Part shown: positions 8,455 to 16,849 of the stretch, piece after piece | How positions within the stretch are numbered: position 1 is the first letter of the stretch | Layout of the letters: every line of letters starts with the position of its first letter | Source of the DNA: CAVTWH01 sp963794685 | GTDB taxonomy: Bacteria > Actinomycetota > Actinomycetes > Mycobacteriales > Micromonosporaceae | Direction of reading: 5' to 3' | Length of the DNA: 64,000 nt | NCBI GenBank assembly: GCA_963794685.1 | Contig: CAWCFK010000005.1 | Location: 558,001-622,000, forward strand | Position numbers and translations under genes: made by a program | The notes under the pieces: model-generated | Databases searched by the model: none | What the model saw: only the letters and a program-made list of their open reading frames with translations | Told to the model about the DNA's origin: nothing

Positions 8455-9458
8455 GTCGGCACCGCGGCCGTTGACGTCGGCAGTTCGTGCGCAAAGGTGC
8501 TGCGCAGTGCGACTCCGGCCAGCTGGCCCCGGATCTCCACGGTGCGCCACATGCCGCCGCGCAGCGGCAAACGGCGAGGATTGTGCAGCTCCACCGTTGC
8601 AGGCAACGCCCGGTCGGCGTGCTGGGGCAACGGCACCACCGAGTCCGGCGCTGTCAGAACCGTCTGCATCATCCACAGCGTGTTGCTCTCCGCCCGAGAC
8701 AGCGAGTCCAGCTCGTACATGAGCACCTGGGCGAGCTGCAGGCATACGACAAACGCATCAACCAGCTCGACCGACGGCTGGCGCGCTCCGCCCATACCCG
8801 CCACCGCGGTACCCGGCTCGGTGTCGAAGTGCACGGCGGCTCGTGCGGTGAGACTTGCCATATCGACCTGCACAGCGCGTACGTGGTGTCGCCGCCTGGC
8901 GAAGCCCGAGCCGTAGAACCGATCGGTGGCCGGGCCGAGAGTCGTCTCCAGACCGGTCCCGTCAAGGTGGGTGCCGACCTCACCTGTTCCGCCGGGGTGC
9001 TCGATCTCGCACTGCACGCTCAGCTGACCTACCGCGCAGCGGTAGACGGACAGTTCACCGCTGCCCGACGGTTCGTGCCTGGCCAGCTGAGCAGAGAGGG
9101 GAATATCGAGCAGGTCCTCCTGCGGCGCACCACCCGCGCGCAGGACCGCCCTGCGCAGCACGGCTGCCGACCTCTCGGCGGCCGTCAGTCCATTGCCGAC
9201 CGCGAGATGGAGCTCGGCGAGCTGTACGGCCAGTACCAGTGCGTCCACGGTGCTCAGATGTGGACGCTGGTCAACCCCGTTCTTGCTCGACCAGTCAGCC
9301 GGGTACCGGACATCCAACCGCGCCCGCACCTGCGGACTGTCGGTGGCGGCGGAGCAGGCGAGCCGGGTAACGCGATATTCGGCACGTTGGTAGCCACGGG
9401 CGAAGAAGCGGCCCTCACTCGGACCCAGATAGTCGTCGATGCTCTCCAAGAACAGCAT
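8451..9458 (-). CDS. AvrD-like protein (syringolide-type lactone synthase family)
   Basis: About 335 residues with two related halves. The first opens SIDDYLGPSEGRFFARGYQR and the second TLGPATDRFYGSGFARRRHH. Each has an L-G-P-x-x-x-R-F-[FY] signature followed by a strand-rich domain. The first half also has DQRPHLSTVDALVLAVQLAE. I recognise this as the AvrD family, whose Pseudomonas member directs synthesis of acyl-sugar lactones (syringolides). It sits between an ACP and a thioesterase, consistent with use of an acyl-ACP. The start is ambiguous: ATG 9458, or TTG 9470 with GGAGG nine bases before it. Family call is from memory of motifs, so moderate. Confidence 0.6.
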   Translation of the reverse strand: MLFLESIDDYLGPSEGRFFARGYQRAEYRVTRLACSAATDSPQVRARLDVRYPADWSSKNGVDQRPHLSTVDALVLAVQLAELHLAVGNGLTAAERSAAVLRRAVLRAGGAPQEDLLDIPLSAQLARHEPSGSGELSVYRCAVGQLSVQCEIEHPGGTGEVGTHLDGTGLETTLGPATDRFYGSGFARRRHHVRAVQVDMASLTARAAVHFDTEPGTAVAGMGGARQPSVELVDAFVVCLQLAQVLMYELDSLSRAESNTLWMMQTVLTAPDSVVPLPQHADRALPATVELHNPRRLPLRGGMWRTVEIRGQLAGVALRSTFAHELPTSTAAVPT

Positions 9459-9471
9459 GTCCCTGGCCAAT

Positions 9472-9744
9472 TCACCGCACCTCCGCCGACTCGGACAACG
9501 CCGCCTGGTACGCAGCCACAAGGTCGCCCACCGTGCGCACGTCTGCGATCGACCGCTCACGGCCGAACGGGTCCAGTCCGGTCACCGACTCCAGCTGCAC
9601 GAGCAGCTGCGCCAGCATCAACGAGTTCAGACCAGTCGCGAGCAACGGATCTGCAAGCGTCCAGTCCGTCGAGCCGTCGTCACCGAGCAAAACCGCGTCG
9701 ATCTCACGGCGGATGATCTCCTCTACCGCCAGGTCGTTCAACAT
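9472..9744 (-). CDS. Acyl carrier protein
   Basis: 90 residues, the size of a discrete ACP, from ATG 9744. The phosphopantetheine attachment region reads ATGLNSLMLAQLL with Ser41 as attachment residue (N-S-L in place of the usual D-S-L). Helices before and after fit the four-helix ACP fold. The start overlaps the last seven bases of the SDR gene, so translation is probably coupled. It would carry the acyl or beta-keto acyl intermediate between the ligase, reductase, AvrD-like protein and thioesterase. Confidence 0.85.
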   Translation of the reverse strand: MLNDLAVEEIIRREIDAVLLGDDGSTDWTLADPLLATGLNSLMLAQLLVQLESVTGLDPFGRERSIADVRTVGDLVAAYQAALSESAEVR

Positions 9745-10463
9745 GTGATCCCTCCATCGATGATGAGCGTCTGTCCGGTGATGAAGCGTGACTGCGCCGA
9801 GGCGAGAAACACCACCGCGTCGACGATCTCGGCAACGGTGCCGAACCGGCTCAACGGTGTGCGTCGACGGATGCGATTCCGGTTCTCCTCGGTCACATCC
9901 GAGGTCATGTCGCTGTCGAAGAACCCTGGGGTGACCGTGTTCACCCGGATGTTCAACGGTCCGAGCTCGCGTGCCAGGCTGCGGCCGAATCCTTCCAGCC
10001 CGGCTTTCGCCGCGGAATAGGCGACAACGCCGCGGTAGCCGCGGACAGCGTTGATGGACGAGATGTTGACGATGGCGCCACCACCGCCACGCATCATGCT
10101 CCGGGCACAGCCCTGAGCCAGGATCATCGGCGCGAGCAGGTTGGTCGTGACCAGATCCTGCATCTGCCGGACCGCAGTGGTGAGGAACAGTTCGCGGTGC
10201 AACATGCCGGCGTTGTTCACCAGAAGGTCCAGCCGGGCGAACCTCTCCTGGACGGCCTGAACGAAGCCACGCAGCTGCATCAGATCGTGCACGTCGATCG
10301 GTTCCCAATGGAAGTCGGCACCGTACTTGTCACGGGCCCGTTCTACGAATTCGCTCGGCCGGCGGCTGAACGTGGCCACCCGCCAACCATCGCCGAGAAG
10401 CCGTTCACACACCGCGCTGCCCAGGCCGCGGCTGCCACCGCTGACGACTGCGACTCCGGTCAC
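9738..10463 (-). CDS. SDR oxidoreductase (3-oxoacyl-ACP reductase-like)
   Basis: 241 residues. The Rossmann glycine motif is SGGSRGLG near residues 8-15; NNAG near 90; catalytic NISS serine and YSAAK (Tyr-x3-Lys) follow. The C-terminal PGFFDSDMT and FITGQTLIIDGG are typical of FabG-type reductases. It starts at GTG 10463, overlapping the ligase stop by four bases (GTGA), and its 3' end overlaps the ACP start. It probably reduces a keto group on the ACP-bound chain or on the lactone product with NADPH. Confidence 0.9.
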   Translation of the reverse strand: MTGVAVVSGGSRGLGSAVCERLLGDGWRVATFSRRPSEFVERARDKYGADFHWEPIDVHDLMQLRGFVQAVQERFARLDLLVNNAGMLHRELFLTTAVRQMQDLVTTNLLAPMILAQGCARSMMRGGGGAIVNISSINAVRGYRGVVAYSAAKAGLEGFGRSLARELGPLNIRVNTVTPGFFDSDMTSDVTEENRNRIRRRTPLSRFGTVAEIVDAVVFLASAQSRFITGQTLIIDGGITC

Positions 10464-11803
10464 GATGTCACCCGCACCTTCTTGAACCGCTCCGAGTGCT
10501 GGTCGTCATCCGAGATCTCCACCAGAACCGGAACCTTGTAGGGGTCCAGCCGTCGGGAACAGTGATCGCGCACGCGGCGGGTCACTTCCCGGCCGTCAAG
10601 TGGCTCGGTGAGTTTGACCCGGACGGTCACGACGTGACCAGTGACGTGGCTGGGCCGCCCGGACACGGTGGCGTCGGCGACGAACGACAGCTCCAGCACG
10701 ACGTTCTCGACCTCGCTGGGGTAGACCTTCTCCCCACCGACGTTGATGATCTCCGACCGCCGCCCGAGGATGCGCACGTACGCACCGTCGGTGTCGACCG
10801 AGTCCTGGGTGTTGAAGTAACCGTGCTCGTCGAAGGGCGCAGGCGCGTTCAGGTAGCCGAGCATCGCCATGTCCGATCGGATCCACAGGACGCCGTCCCG
10901 GACCTGGTAATCGAAGCCCGCACCGCCGAGCTGCACCCAGAGACTGTCGTCGCCACGGGACTTTGTGGCCAGGATGCCCAGCTCGGACAGGCCATAGGTC
11001 TGCTTCAGCCGGGCATCCGGGAGCGCCGCGTGCAGTCGCTGCAGTACGCCGAGCGGCATCGGTTCGGTGCCGTATGTGATCAACCGTAGGCTGCTCAGAT
11101 CGTGTCGTTGGTAGGCACCGGAGATCAGCAGCATGTTGAGGAACGTCGGCGTGGTCGGCAGAACGGTCACCCGATATGCGCCGATGGCGGCGCACACCGC
11201 GTCCGGGGTGCGTTCTGCCAGGGTGACCAGGGTTCCGCCCTGGCTGAGGGTATGCAACAAGGTGTTGATACCGCCGATATGGTCAATGTTGAGGAATCCC
11301 AGTGTCCGTGACGGCTTCCGGACTTCCCCGTACTTTGCCAGGGCTTTCGCGAGGTTCAGCACAGTAGCCTTGCTACGGCCGGTGGTGCCGGAGCTGAACA
11401 GGACAAGCCCAGGCACTTCCGCGTCGCGGAGTTGGTCGTAGAGCTCGTGGGCGGACAGCCGACCTGTGTTGCGATAGCTGGCAGGTCGGCCGGGTTCCAC
11501 GGAAATGACGGTCTCCACCTGGGCGACATCGTGGAATTCGGCCCTCTTGGCCGCTGGCAGGCGCGTCAGCGGTACTACGATGGCACCGATGGCGATGAGT
11601 GCGAGCAGCCCGGCGCAGGACTCGACGCCGCTCGGGCCTTCCAGCGCGACCACCTGTCCAGGACGTACATCCCTGCGGTACAGCTCGGCCCGCCAGGCGT
11701 CCACCAGTGCGAGTAGGTCGGCGTAGCTCCAGGCACGTCCGTCATGGACTACCGCTTCCGATACGCCGAAGGTGTGCATGCGTTCAAAGAACCACTCGGT
11801 CAC
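10460..11803 (-). CDS. AMP-dependent acyl ligase (ANL superfamily)
   Basis: 447 residues. Core A3 motif is LFSSGTTGRSKATVL; A8 hinge is ILGRRSEIINVGGEKVYPSE; the C-terminal ERFKKVRVTS carries the A10 lysine. A7 reads GYFNTQD rather than Y-x-T-G-D, a mild departure. It likely activates a carboxylic acid as adenylate and loads it on the adjacent ACP. GTG 11803 is chosen because GGGGAGG lies seven bases before it; it overlaps the HAD gene by 20 bases. The 3' end overlaps the SDR start. Confidence 0.9.
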   Translation of the reverse strand: MTEWFFERMHTFGVSEAVVHDGRAWSYADLLALVDAWRAELYRRDVRPGQVVALEGPSGVESCAGLLALIAIGAIVVPLTRLPAAKRAEFHDVAQVETVISVEPGRPASYRNTGRLSAHELYDQLRDAEVPGLVLFSSGTTGRSKATVLNLAKALAKYGEVRKPSRTLGFLNIDHIGGINTLLHTLSQGGTLVTLAERTPDAVCAAIGAYRVTVLPTTPTFLNMLLISGAYQRHDLSSLRLITYGTEPMPLGVLQRLHAALPDARLKQTYGLSELGILATKSRGDDSLWVQLGGAGFDYQVRDGVLWIRSDMAMLGYLNAPAPFDEHGYFNTQDSVDTDGAYVRILGRRSEIINVGGEKVYPSEVENVVLELSFVADATVSGRPSHVTGHVVTVRVKLTEPLDGREVTRRVRDHCSRRLDPYKVPVLVEISDDDQHSERFKKVRVTS

Positions 11804-12530
11804 CCGGATCCTCCCCAGTCTGATCGATAGACACCCGCAACCCGGGTGACGGCAGGATTCGCCAGCCATTGGAGCTTGCGACAGCGGACAGCTGCGGATC
11901 GCCGGCTATCACGGTGGGCGCCCCGCACATCCGCAGCAGGGGAAGGTCGGAGATGTGGTCGCCGTACGCTGAGCAGACCGTCCCGACCAGCCCGTGCCGG
12001 CGGATCATCGCCATGGCTGCGGCAGCCTTCGCGGTTCCGATCATCGGTGGTCCGCTGAGGGCACCGGTGTAGCGGCCGCCGACGACCTCCGGCTCTGCGC
12101 AGCAGACTTCATCAGCCGCCAGATCCTCCGCGACGACTCGCAGGCAGGCTGAGAGCGCACCGGAAACAAGTACGACGCGGTCGCCGCGCCGGCGGTGGCG
12201 ACGCAGCTCGGCCAGGACGGGTTCGTGGTAGAAGTTGCCGGTACGAAGCTCGCTCGCCAGCCACTGCGTGGCCAGCTCGGCGACGAACCCGACCTCGACA
12301 CCGACGAAGTGCTTGACATAGCTGGCGTTGATGTGTTCCCGCGGATACCCGCGTCGACTCATCGCTGCGATGGCGCGGATCCAACGGAAGTAATCGGTCT
12401 CCGCAGAGCCGACACGCCCGAGGTAGAACCGCAGAAAGGTGTGCATGGTCGACGCTGTGCTCAGCGTGCCGTCGACGTCGAAGAACGCAATCCCGGCGCC
12501 ATTCGTCGGCCTCGCTGTGCTACGACTCAT
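11784..12530 (-). CDS. HAD-IB family phosphatase
   Basis: 248 residues from ATG 12530. HAD motif I is FFDVDGTLS (nucleophile and acid Asp), motif II VLVSGALSACL, a Lys for motif III, and motif IV YGDHISDLPLL. The cap lies between motifs I and II, as in the PSP/SerB-like subclass IB. It is the first gene of the overlapping operon. In A-factor-type butyrolactone synthesis a phosphate ester intermediate must be dephosphorylated, so a pathway phosphatase fits here; that assignment is inference. Confidence 0.85.
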   Translation of the reverse strand: MSRSTARPTNGAGIAFFDVDGTLSTASTMHTFLRFYLGRVGSAETDYFRWIRAIAAMSRRGYPREHINASYVKHFVGVEVGFVAELATQWLASELRTGNFYHEPVLAELRRHRRRGDRVVLVSGALSACLRVVAEDLAADEVCCAEPEVVGGRYTGALSGPPMIGTAKAAAAMAMIRRHGLVGTVCSAYGDHISDLPLLRMCGAPTVIAGDPQLSAVASSNGWRILPSPGLRVSIDQTGEDPGDRVVL

Positions 12531-12573
12531 GCATAGATAATTGCAACTACACTCACGATGTTCCAGGCGCACT

Positions 12574-12587
12574 TGGCACCATTGCCA
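12574..12587. promoter_or_regulatory. Palindrome upstream of the AvrD operon
   Basis: TGGCA-CCAT-TGCCA, perfect five-base arms, 44 bases before the HAD start and inside the only promoter-sized gap of this operon. It is a candidate operator for a local regulator (MarR, MmyB-like or HxlR). Symmetry is seen; binding is inference. Confidence 0.35.
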
Positions 12588-12676
12588 GCTACGGTGCTAT
12601 TGAAATGCCTGTTGTTGACCTCACTACGCGCAGGTCGGCCCAGGAAGGCGTCCGCCCGCGATACTCCAATGCGGGA

Positions 12677-13543
12677 TCACGCGGTCGCTTGCCACCTCAC
12701 GCCGATGCGGGCATCGTCTCTGCTGACGACGCTGCCGAAGACGACGTCGGCGAAGTGGCCGCCGAAGCCGGTCACGCTGTGCGCCCGCAGTTCGCTGAGG
12801 ACAGCACGTCGCGATGCCACGGCCTGCCCGCGATCGAAGTCGTTGACGGAGCCCCACTGGGGATCTGCCAGCTGGATCGGCGAATGCATGACATCGCCGA
12901 AGGCAACCAGGCGCTCGCCCGCGGACTCCACCACGTAGGCGGTGTGACCGGGTGTGTGCCCCGGCGTGGACCACGCGGTGACCCCGGGGAAGACAGACTG
13001 ACCGTCCGTCACCATGCTCAGCTGCTTGTCCAACACCGCCGCCTTGCGTGGATCACCCCAGGTGCGCCACCAGGACCACTCCGCCTCAGCCGTGAAGTAC
13101 TGTGCCTGCTCGAAGGTGGGGCGATCGTCGGTGGCGGTGCGGGCGATCCAGCCGATGTGGTCGTCGTGCAGATGGGTGAACGCCACCGCCTCGATCTGGT
13201 CGGTAGTCACGCCCAACCGCCGGAGACTGTCCATCAGCGCTCCACCTTCAAGGCGGCCCAGACCGCTCGGCGTGACTTGCGCAGGTACCCGGTGGCTGCC
13301 GTACCCGGCGTCGATGAGCATGCGCCGGTCACCGTGCTCGATCAGCAATGCACCGACACTGCCGACCAGGTACCCATCCCCGTCGAGCCAGTCGCTCCCG
13401 TACGAGACGGCCTGCGCCGTCGTCAGCCCGAGCCAACGGGGGTCCAGCTGTACCATGCCGTCGGCTACGTACGTGACACGCACGTCGCCAACCTGCACCG
13501 ATCGGTTGCGGGACGGTCGTATCCTGCGTGCCGTGTCGAACAT
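12677..13543 (-). CDS. MBL-fold hydrolase, lactonase-like
   Basis: 288 residues from ATG 13543, preceded by a strong AAGGAGGG. The metal motif THLHDDHIGW (residue ~118) is typical of quorum-quenching lactonase and organophosphate hydrolase relatives. Later ligands are in TPGHTPGHTAYVV, FGDVMHSP and GGHFAD. Lactonases of this group open acyl-lactones. Next to a putative lactone-forming AvrD operon it could degrade or shape the product. Activity is inferred from family and context. Confidence 0.8.
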   Translation of the reverse strand: MFDTARRIRPSRNRSVQVGDVRVTYVADGMVQLDPRWLGLTTAQAVSYGSDWLDGDGYLVGSVGALLIEHGDRRMLIDAGYGSHRVPAQVTPSGLGRLEGGALMDSLRRLGVTTDQIEAVAFTHLHDDHIGWIARTATDDRPTFEQAQYFTAEAEWSWWRTWGDPRKAAVLDKQLSMVTDGQSVFPGVTAWSTPGHTPGHTAYVVESAGERLVAFGDVMHSPIQLADPQWGSVNDFDRGQAVASRRAVLSELRAHSVTGFGGHFADVVFGSVVSRDDARIGVRWQATA

Positions 13544-13553
13544 GAGTCCCTCC

Positions 13554-13793
13554 TTACTCCTGTGACATGCCGGTCTCGACGCAGATGATGCGGTCAAGCA
13601 GCCGGTGATGTTCAACCGCGCCGGCAGAGGTCAGCACAGCTGAGGTGTCTTGCTCGATGTCGACCAGTAGCTGCTCGTACGCATGTGCGCCCCCCGACCA
13701 GGTACCGTCGGCCCCAGCGACCGTGCGGACGCACAGCGTCGAGGCGGCAGCGTAAGGCTGCCGCCTCGACGTGGAACCTGCGGATGCCGTCAC
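13554..13793 (-). CDS. Small uncertain open frame between exporter and lactonase-like gene
   Basis: 79 residues, ATG overlapping the exporter stop (ATGA) and TAA ending 10 bases before the lactonase-like start. The C-terminal half (AYEQLLVDIEQDTSAVL, then HHRLLDRIICVETG) has plausible protein character. The N-terminal part is crossed by a perfect 14-bp hairpin that looks like the exporter terminator. I do not recognise the family. It may be a real coupled small protein or an accidental frame. Confidence 0.35.
   Translation of the reverse strand: MTASAGSTSRRQPYAAASTLCVRTVAGADGTWSGGAHAYEQLLVDIEQDTSAVLTSAGAVEHHRLLDRIICVETGMSQE
13738..13770 (-). terminator. Strong hairpin just after the DHA2 exporter
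   Basis: Perfect 14-bp arms (13738-13751 and 13757-13770) with a five-base loop, starting 20 bases after the exporter stop. There is no clear U-tract, as is common in actinobacteria. It likely ends the exporter transcript and argues against full co-transcription with the lactonase-like gene. Confidence 0.7.
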
Positions 13794-15232
13794 ACCTCGA
13801 TGGCCGTCTCCTGGCGCTGCGGCTCGACCTGCGTGGGCGCAGCCGTTCCCTGCGCGCGCGGCAGGGCGAGAGCCAGGCCGACAGAAGCAAGGATGAGCAC
13901 TGCCGCGGTGTAGGTGGAGACCTGGAGACCGTCCGAGAGCTCCGCAGTCGACGGATCAGGGCCACTCACCGCTGCCGCCACCGCGACGAGCACACCGAGG
14001 CCAACGGCAGACCCGATCTGCAGGCCGGCGTTCGCCAGGCCCGAGGCCAGGCCCTGCAGCTCGTTCTCGACTCCGGTCGTCGCCGCGGCAAACATCGCGG
14101 TCCAGATGACGCCCTGCGCCAAGCTGAAGATCACGATGCCCGGCACCATCTCCAGGAACGTCGAATCGCGCCCGACGAACGCGCCGAACAGCGCCATGCC
14201 GGCGGCGCCGATGACGAGACTGACGACGAGCGTGCTGCGCACCCCGATGGCGGTGGACATCTTGCCGCCGATCAATGTGCCGATCAGGATCAGCCCGCAC
14301 GGCAGAATGAACGCCAGCCCGGTGCTCAGCGCGTCCCAACCACGCACCTTCTGCAACGCCAGGGTGATGAAGTAGGCGCTCGCGCCGAAGGTGGCCATAA
14401 ACACGAACGCGATCAACGTGCCGTAGCGCAGATTGCGGTTGCGGAAGACGTGCAGCGGGACGAGCGGATTTGCGGTACGTGACTCGATGATCAGGAACGC
14501 CACCAGGAACGCCACCGATGCGCCGAAGCTGCCCAGTGTCAGGCCGTCGGCCCAGCCTGCCTTCGCTCCGTTTACCAAGCCGAACACCAACAGCAGCGCA
14601 CCGGCGGTGACCGTTACCGCGCCCGGGATGTCCAAGCCCCGGGTGCGCTGTCCGGCCGCGTCCGCGGGCACGACCCGTAGCGCGATGAGGCCCACGGTGA
14701 GGGCGAGCGGGACATTGACGAAGAAGACGGCCTGCCAGCCGAAGACCTGCGTAAGTATCCCGCCGAGTAGGGAACCGACGACCATGCCACTGCTCCCCGC
14801 GGCGCCCCAGACGCCCAGTGCCCTGTTGCGCTCGGCGCCCTCCTTGAACAGCGTGGTAATCAGTGACAAGGTGGCCGGTCCCAGAACCGCGCCACCGACA
14901 CCCTGCACGGCCCGCGCCAGCACGAGGAGTCCGGGCGAGGTGGCCAGGCCGCCCGCGAAGGACGCGACGGCGTAGAGCGCCAGACCGATCATGAACATTC
15001 GCCGCCGACCCAGCAGGTCAGACAGCCGACCCCCGAGTAGCAGGAATCCGCCGAACGTGACCCCGTAGGCGCCGACCACCCACTGCAGGTCCTGTCCCGA
15101 GAAGCCGACCTCGGATCCGATCTTGGGCAATGCCACGAATACGATGCTGTAGTCCAGCGCGATGATCAGCTGGGCCAGCGCCAGCGATACCAGTATCAGC
15201 GCGGGATGCCGCACAGAATTCCTCGAGCTCAT
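13790..15232 (-). CDS. DHA2-family MFS multidrug exporter (EmrB/QacA type)
   Basis: 480 residues with about 14 hydrophobic segments. Motif A is GGRLSDLLGRRRMF; motif D1 region LDYSIVFVALP near the N-terminus; motif C-like GPATLSL and GSLLGG stretches follow. These are typical of 14-TMS drug/H+ antiporters. ATG 15232 has AAGGAGGTG upstream. A HxlR regulator is upstream on the same strand and the lactonase-like gene downstream. It plausibly exports the neighbouring operon's product or gives resistance to an external compound. Confidence 0.9.
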   Translation of the reverse strand: MSSRNSVRHPALILVSLALAQLIIALDYSIVFVALPKIGSEVGFSGQDLQWVVGAYGVTFGGFLLLGGRLSDLLGRRRMFMIGLALYAVASFAGGLATSPGLLVLARAVQGVGGAVLGPATLSLITTLFKEGAERNRALGVWGAAGSSGMVVGSLLGGILTQVFGWQAVFFVNVPLALTVGLIALRVVPADAAGQRTRGLDIPGAVTVTAGALLLVFGLVNGAKAGWADGLTLGSFGASVAFLVAFLIIESRTANPLVPLHVFRNRNLRYGTLIAFVFMATFGASAYFITLALQKVRGWDALSTGLAFILPCGLILIGTLIGGKMSTAIGVRSTLVVSLVIGAAGMALFGAFVGRDSTFLEMVPGIVIFSLAQGVIWTAMFAAATTGVENELQGLASGLANAGLQIGSAVGLGVLVAVAAAVSGPDPSTAELSDGLQVSTYTAAVLILASVGLALALPRAQGTAAPTQVEPQRQETAIEV

Positions 15233-15417
15233 AGCCGCCTGCACCTCCTTCGACGCAAATCGATCTCTTACGACCGGCGGCCCGGGCGTCCACCGATCCA
15301 TGAGCAGATCGCTACAGTACGGATAGTTCTGACTCGTACTATATGCTAGGCAGGAATCCTGAGTTCTGGCAAGAGAACGACGAACACGGTGGAGCACAGT
15401 GCTTCGAACTGAACTGA

Positions 15418-15762
15418 CTAGTGACGGGCCAGGTGACGTTCGCTCCACCCCTCGAGATGGCCCAGCAGGCGGACGAACTCAGCACCGACCGGCGTGAGGC
15501 GATAGACGGATCCACCCTCCACTGCCGGGTGGTCGATCAGGCGCTGCCGCTCCAGCCGCCGCAGGGACTCCGTCAACGGCCTGTTGTGGACGTTCTCACC
15601 GGTGGATAACGTCATCGCGCGCTGCAGGTCGGTGTAGCGCAGCGGGCCGGCCTGCAGGACCTGCAGGATCGTGACCGACCACCGCAACTTGATCACCGAG
15701 ACGACGTGGTGGATTTCGCCGGGCATTCCGCCTCCCCGTGACGCCATCGGACGACACCTCAA
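15418..15762 (-). CDS. HxlR-family winged-helix regulator
   Basis: 114 residues. The HxlR/DUF24 pattern is clear: KLRWSVTILQVLQAGPLRYTDL, then LTESLRRLERQRLIDHPAV, then VYRLTPVGAEFV. It has no N-terminal Cys of the redox-sensing subgroup. It lies 185 bases upstream of the DHA2 exporter, whose promoter region is AT-rich (tactatatgc near 15340). Its own upstream contains similar catagtatt / agagtatt elements at about 15772-15800. Regulation of the exporter is likely by position. Confidence 0.85.
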   Translation of the reverse strand: MRCRPMASRGGGMPGEIHHVVSVIKLRWSVTILQVLQAGPLRYTDLQRAMTLSTGENVHNRPLTESLRRLERQRLIDHPAVEGGSVYRLTPVGAEFVRLLGHLEGWSERHLARH

Positions 15763-15802
15763 GTTAGATCATAGTATTCGGTTCGATTAGAGTATTTCTG
15801 GT

Positions 15803-16618
15803 TTGTTGCGAACTCGATGCATCTTGCACGACGCCGCCTGCCGAGATCGGTCCAGCGGCAGCCTCAGCCGGCCAGCCCGCTGTTCCTCGCCGGCGACCGG
15901 GACGCTGACCATCACCAGCGCCCGGATCTTCATCGACCGCAACGGCGACGGGGTCTTCGGCCAGGATCTCAACGACGACGGCACGATCACGCCCGACGAG
16001 TACGGGGACGACGTGGTCACCGTGCCGGCGGCCGCCCTCACCGATTCGCTGCTGAGCGCGGTCAAGCAGTGGACTGCGCCGGGCACCAGGGCGCTGGCGT
16101 TGACCAAGACCGACGACGTGGCGGCCGGCACGGCCGTCCAGGCCGGCGCCACCTTCAGCTACCAGATCACTGCGACCAACACCGGGACGCTGCCGCTGGA
16201 TGCGGTGACGGTGTCGGACACCCTGCCGGCCGCGCTGACCCTGGTATCGGCGACGCCGGGGCGCGGCTGGACCCGTCCGACCGCGCCGGTGGGCAGCGCG
16301 GGAGCGGCGATCAGCTGCGGGCACACCGGCCCGATCGCCCCGGCGCAGGAGACGCTGGCTGTGACGCTGACGGTCCGGCTGGCCGCCACGTTCAGCGGCA
16401 CGTCGATCCACAATGTCGCCACCGCGCTCGCGCCCGGGCCACCTCCGGTCGAGGCGCAGGCGACCCGGGACACCCCGACCTGTACGGCGGCGCTGCCGGT
16501 GCAGCTACCGGCCACCGGGATGAACCGCCCGCCGATCGGCCTGGCCCTGCTGCTGATCCTCAGCGGCCTGGCAATGATGCGGCTGGCCAACTACCGGCGC
16601 CCGCGCACACTGACGTGA
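15803..16618 (+). pseudogene. 5'-truncated LPATG-type surface protein with DUF11 domain
   Basis: Coding character begins near 15895 (ITSARIFIDRNGDG). It continues with a DUF11-like beta domain (FSYQITATNTGTLPLDAVTV) and ends with LPATG, a 20-residue hydrophobic helix and a RRPR tail, as for sortase substrates. The frame's first ~30 residues (Cys/Arg-rich) do not resemble a signal peptide and there is no good ribosome site. The upstream 15770-15830 is abruptly AT-rich. It is probably the 3' end of a longer wall protein cut at its 5' side. Confidence 0.65.
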
Positions 16619-16849
16619 CGGACGGTCGGCGGCGCCGGTCGGTGGACGTGCGGCTGATACTCAGCCCGCGACGGTCACCGGCCGCCCGCCGCCACCGCCG
16701 CGCGGTGTGCTGATCGGTCGCGGGAAAGTAACAGAGTTGCGGTCGCTGCTGCCGCGTGCCGTTTCGACATCGATTGCGATCACTGTTATCAGTGGAGATA
16801 CTGACGTCCGGCCCAGTTGATCGACTCGACTCAATCGGTTGGATGACGC

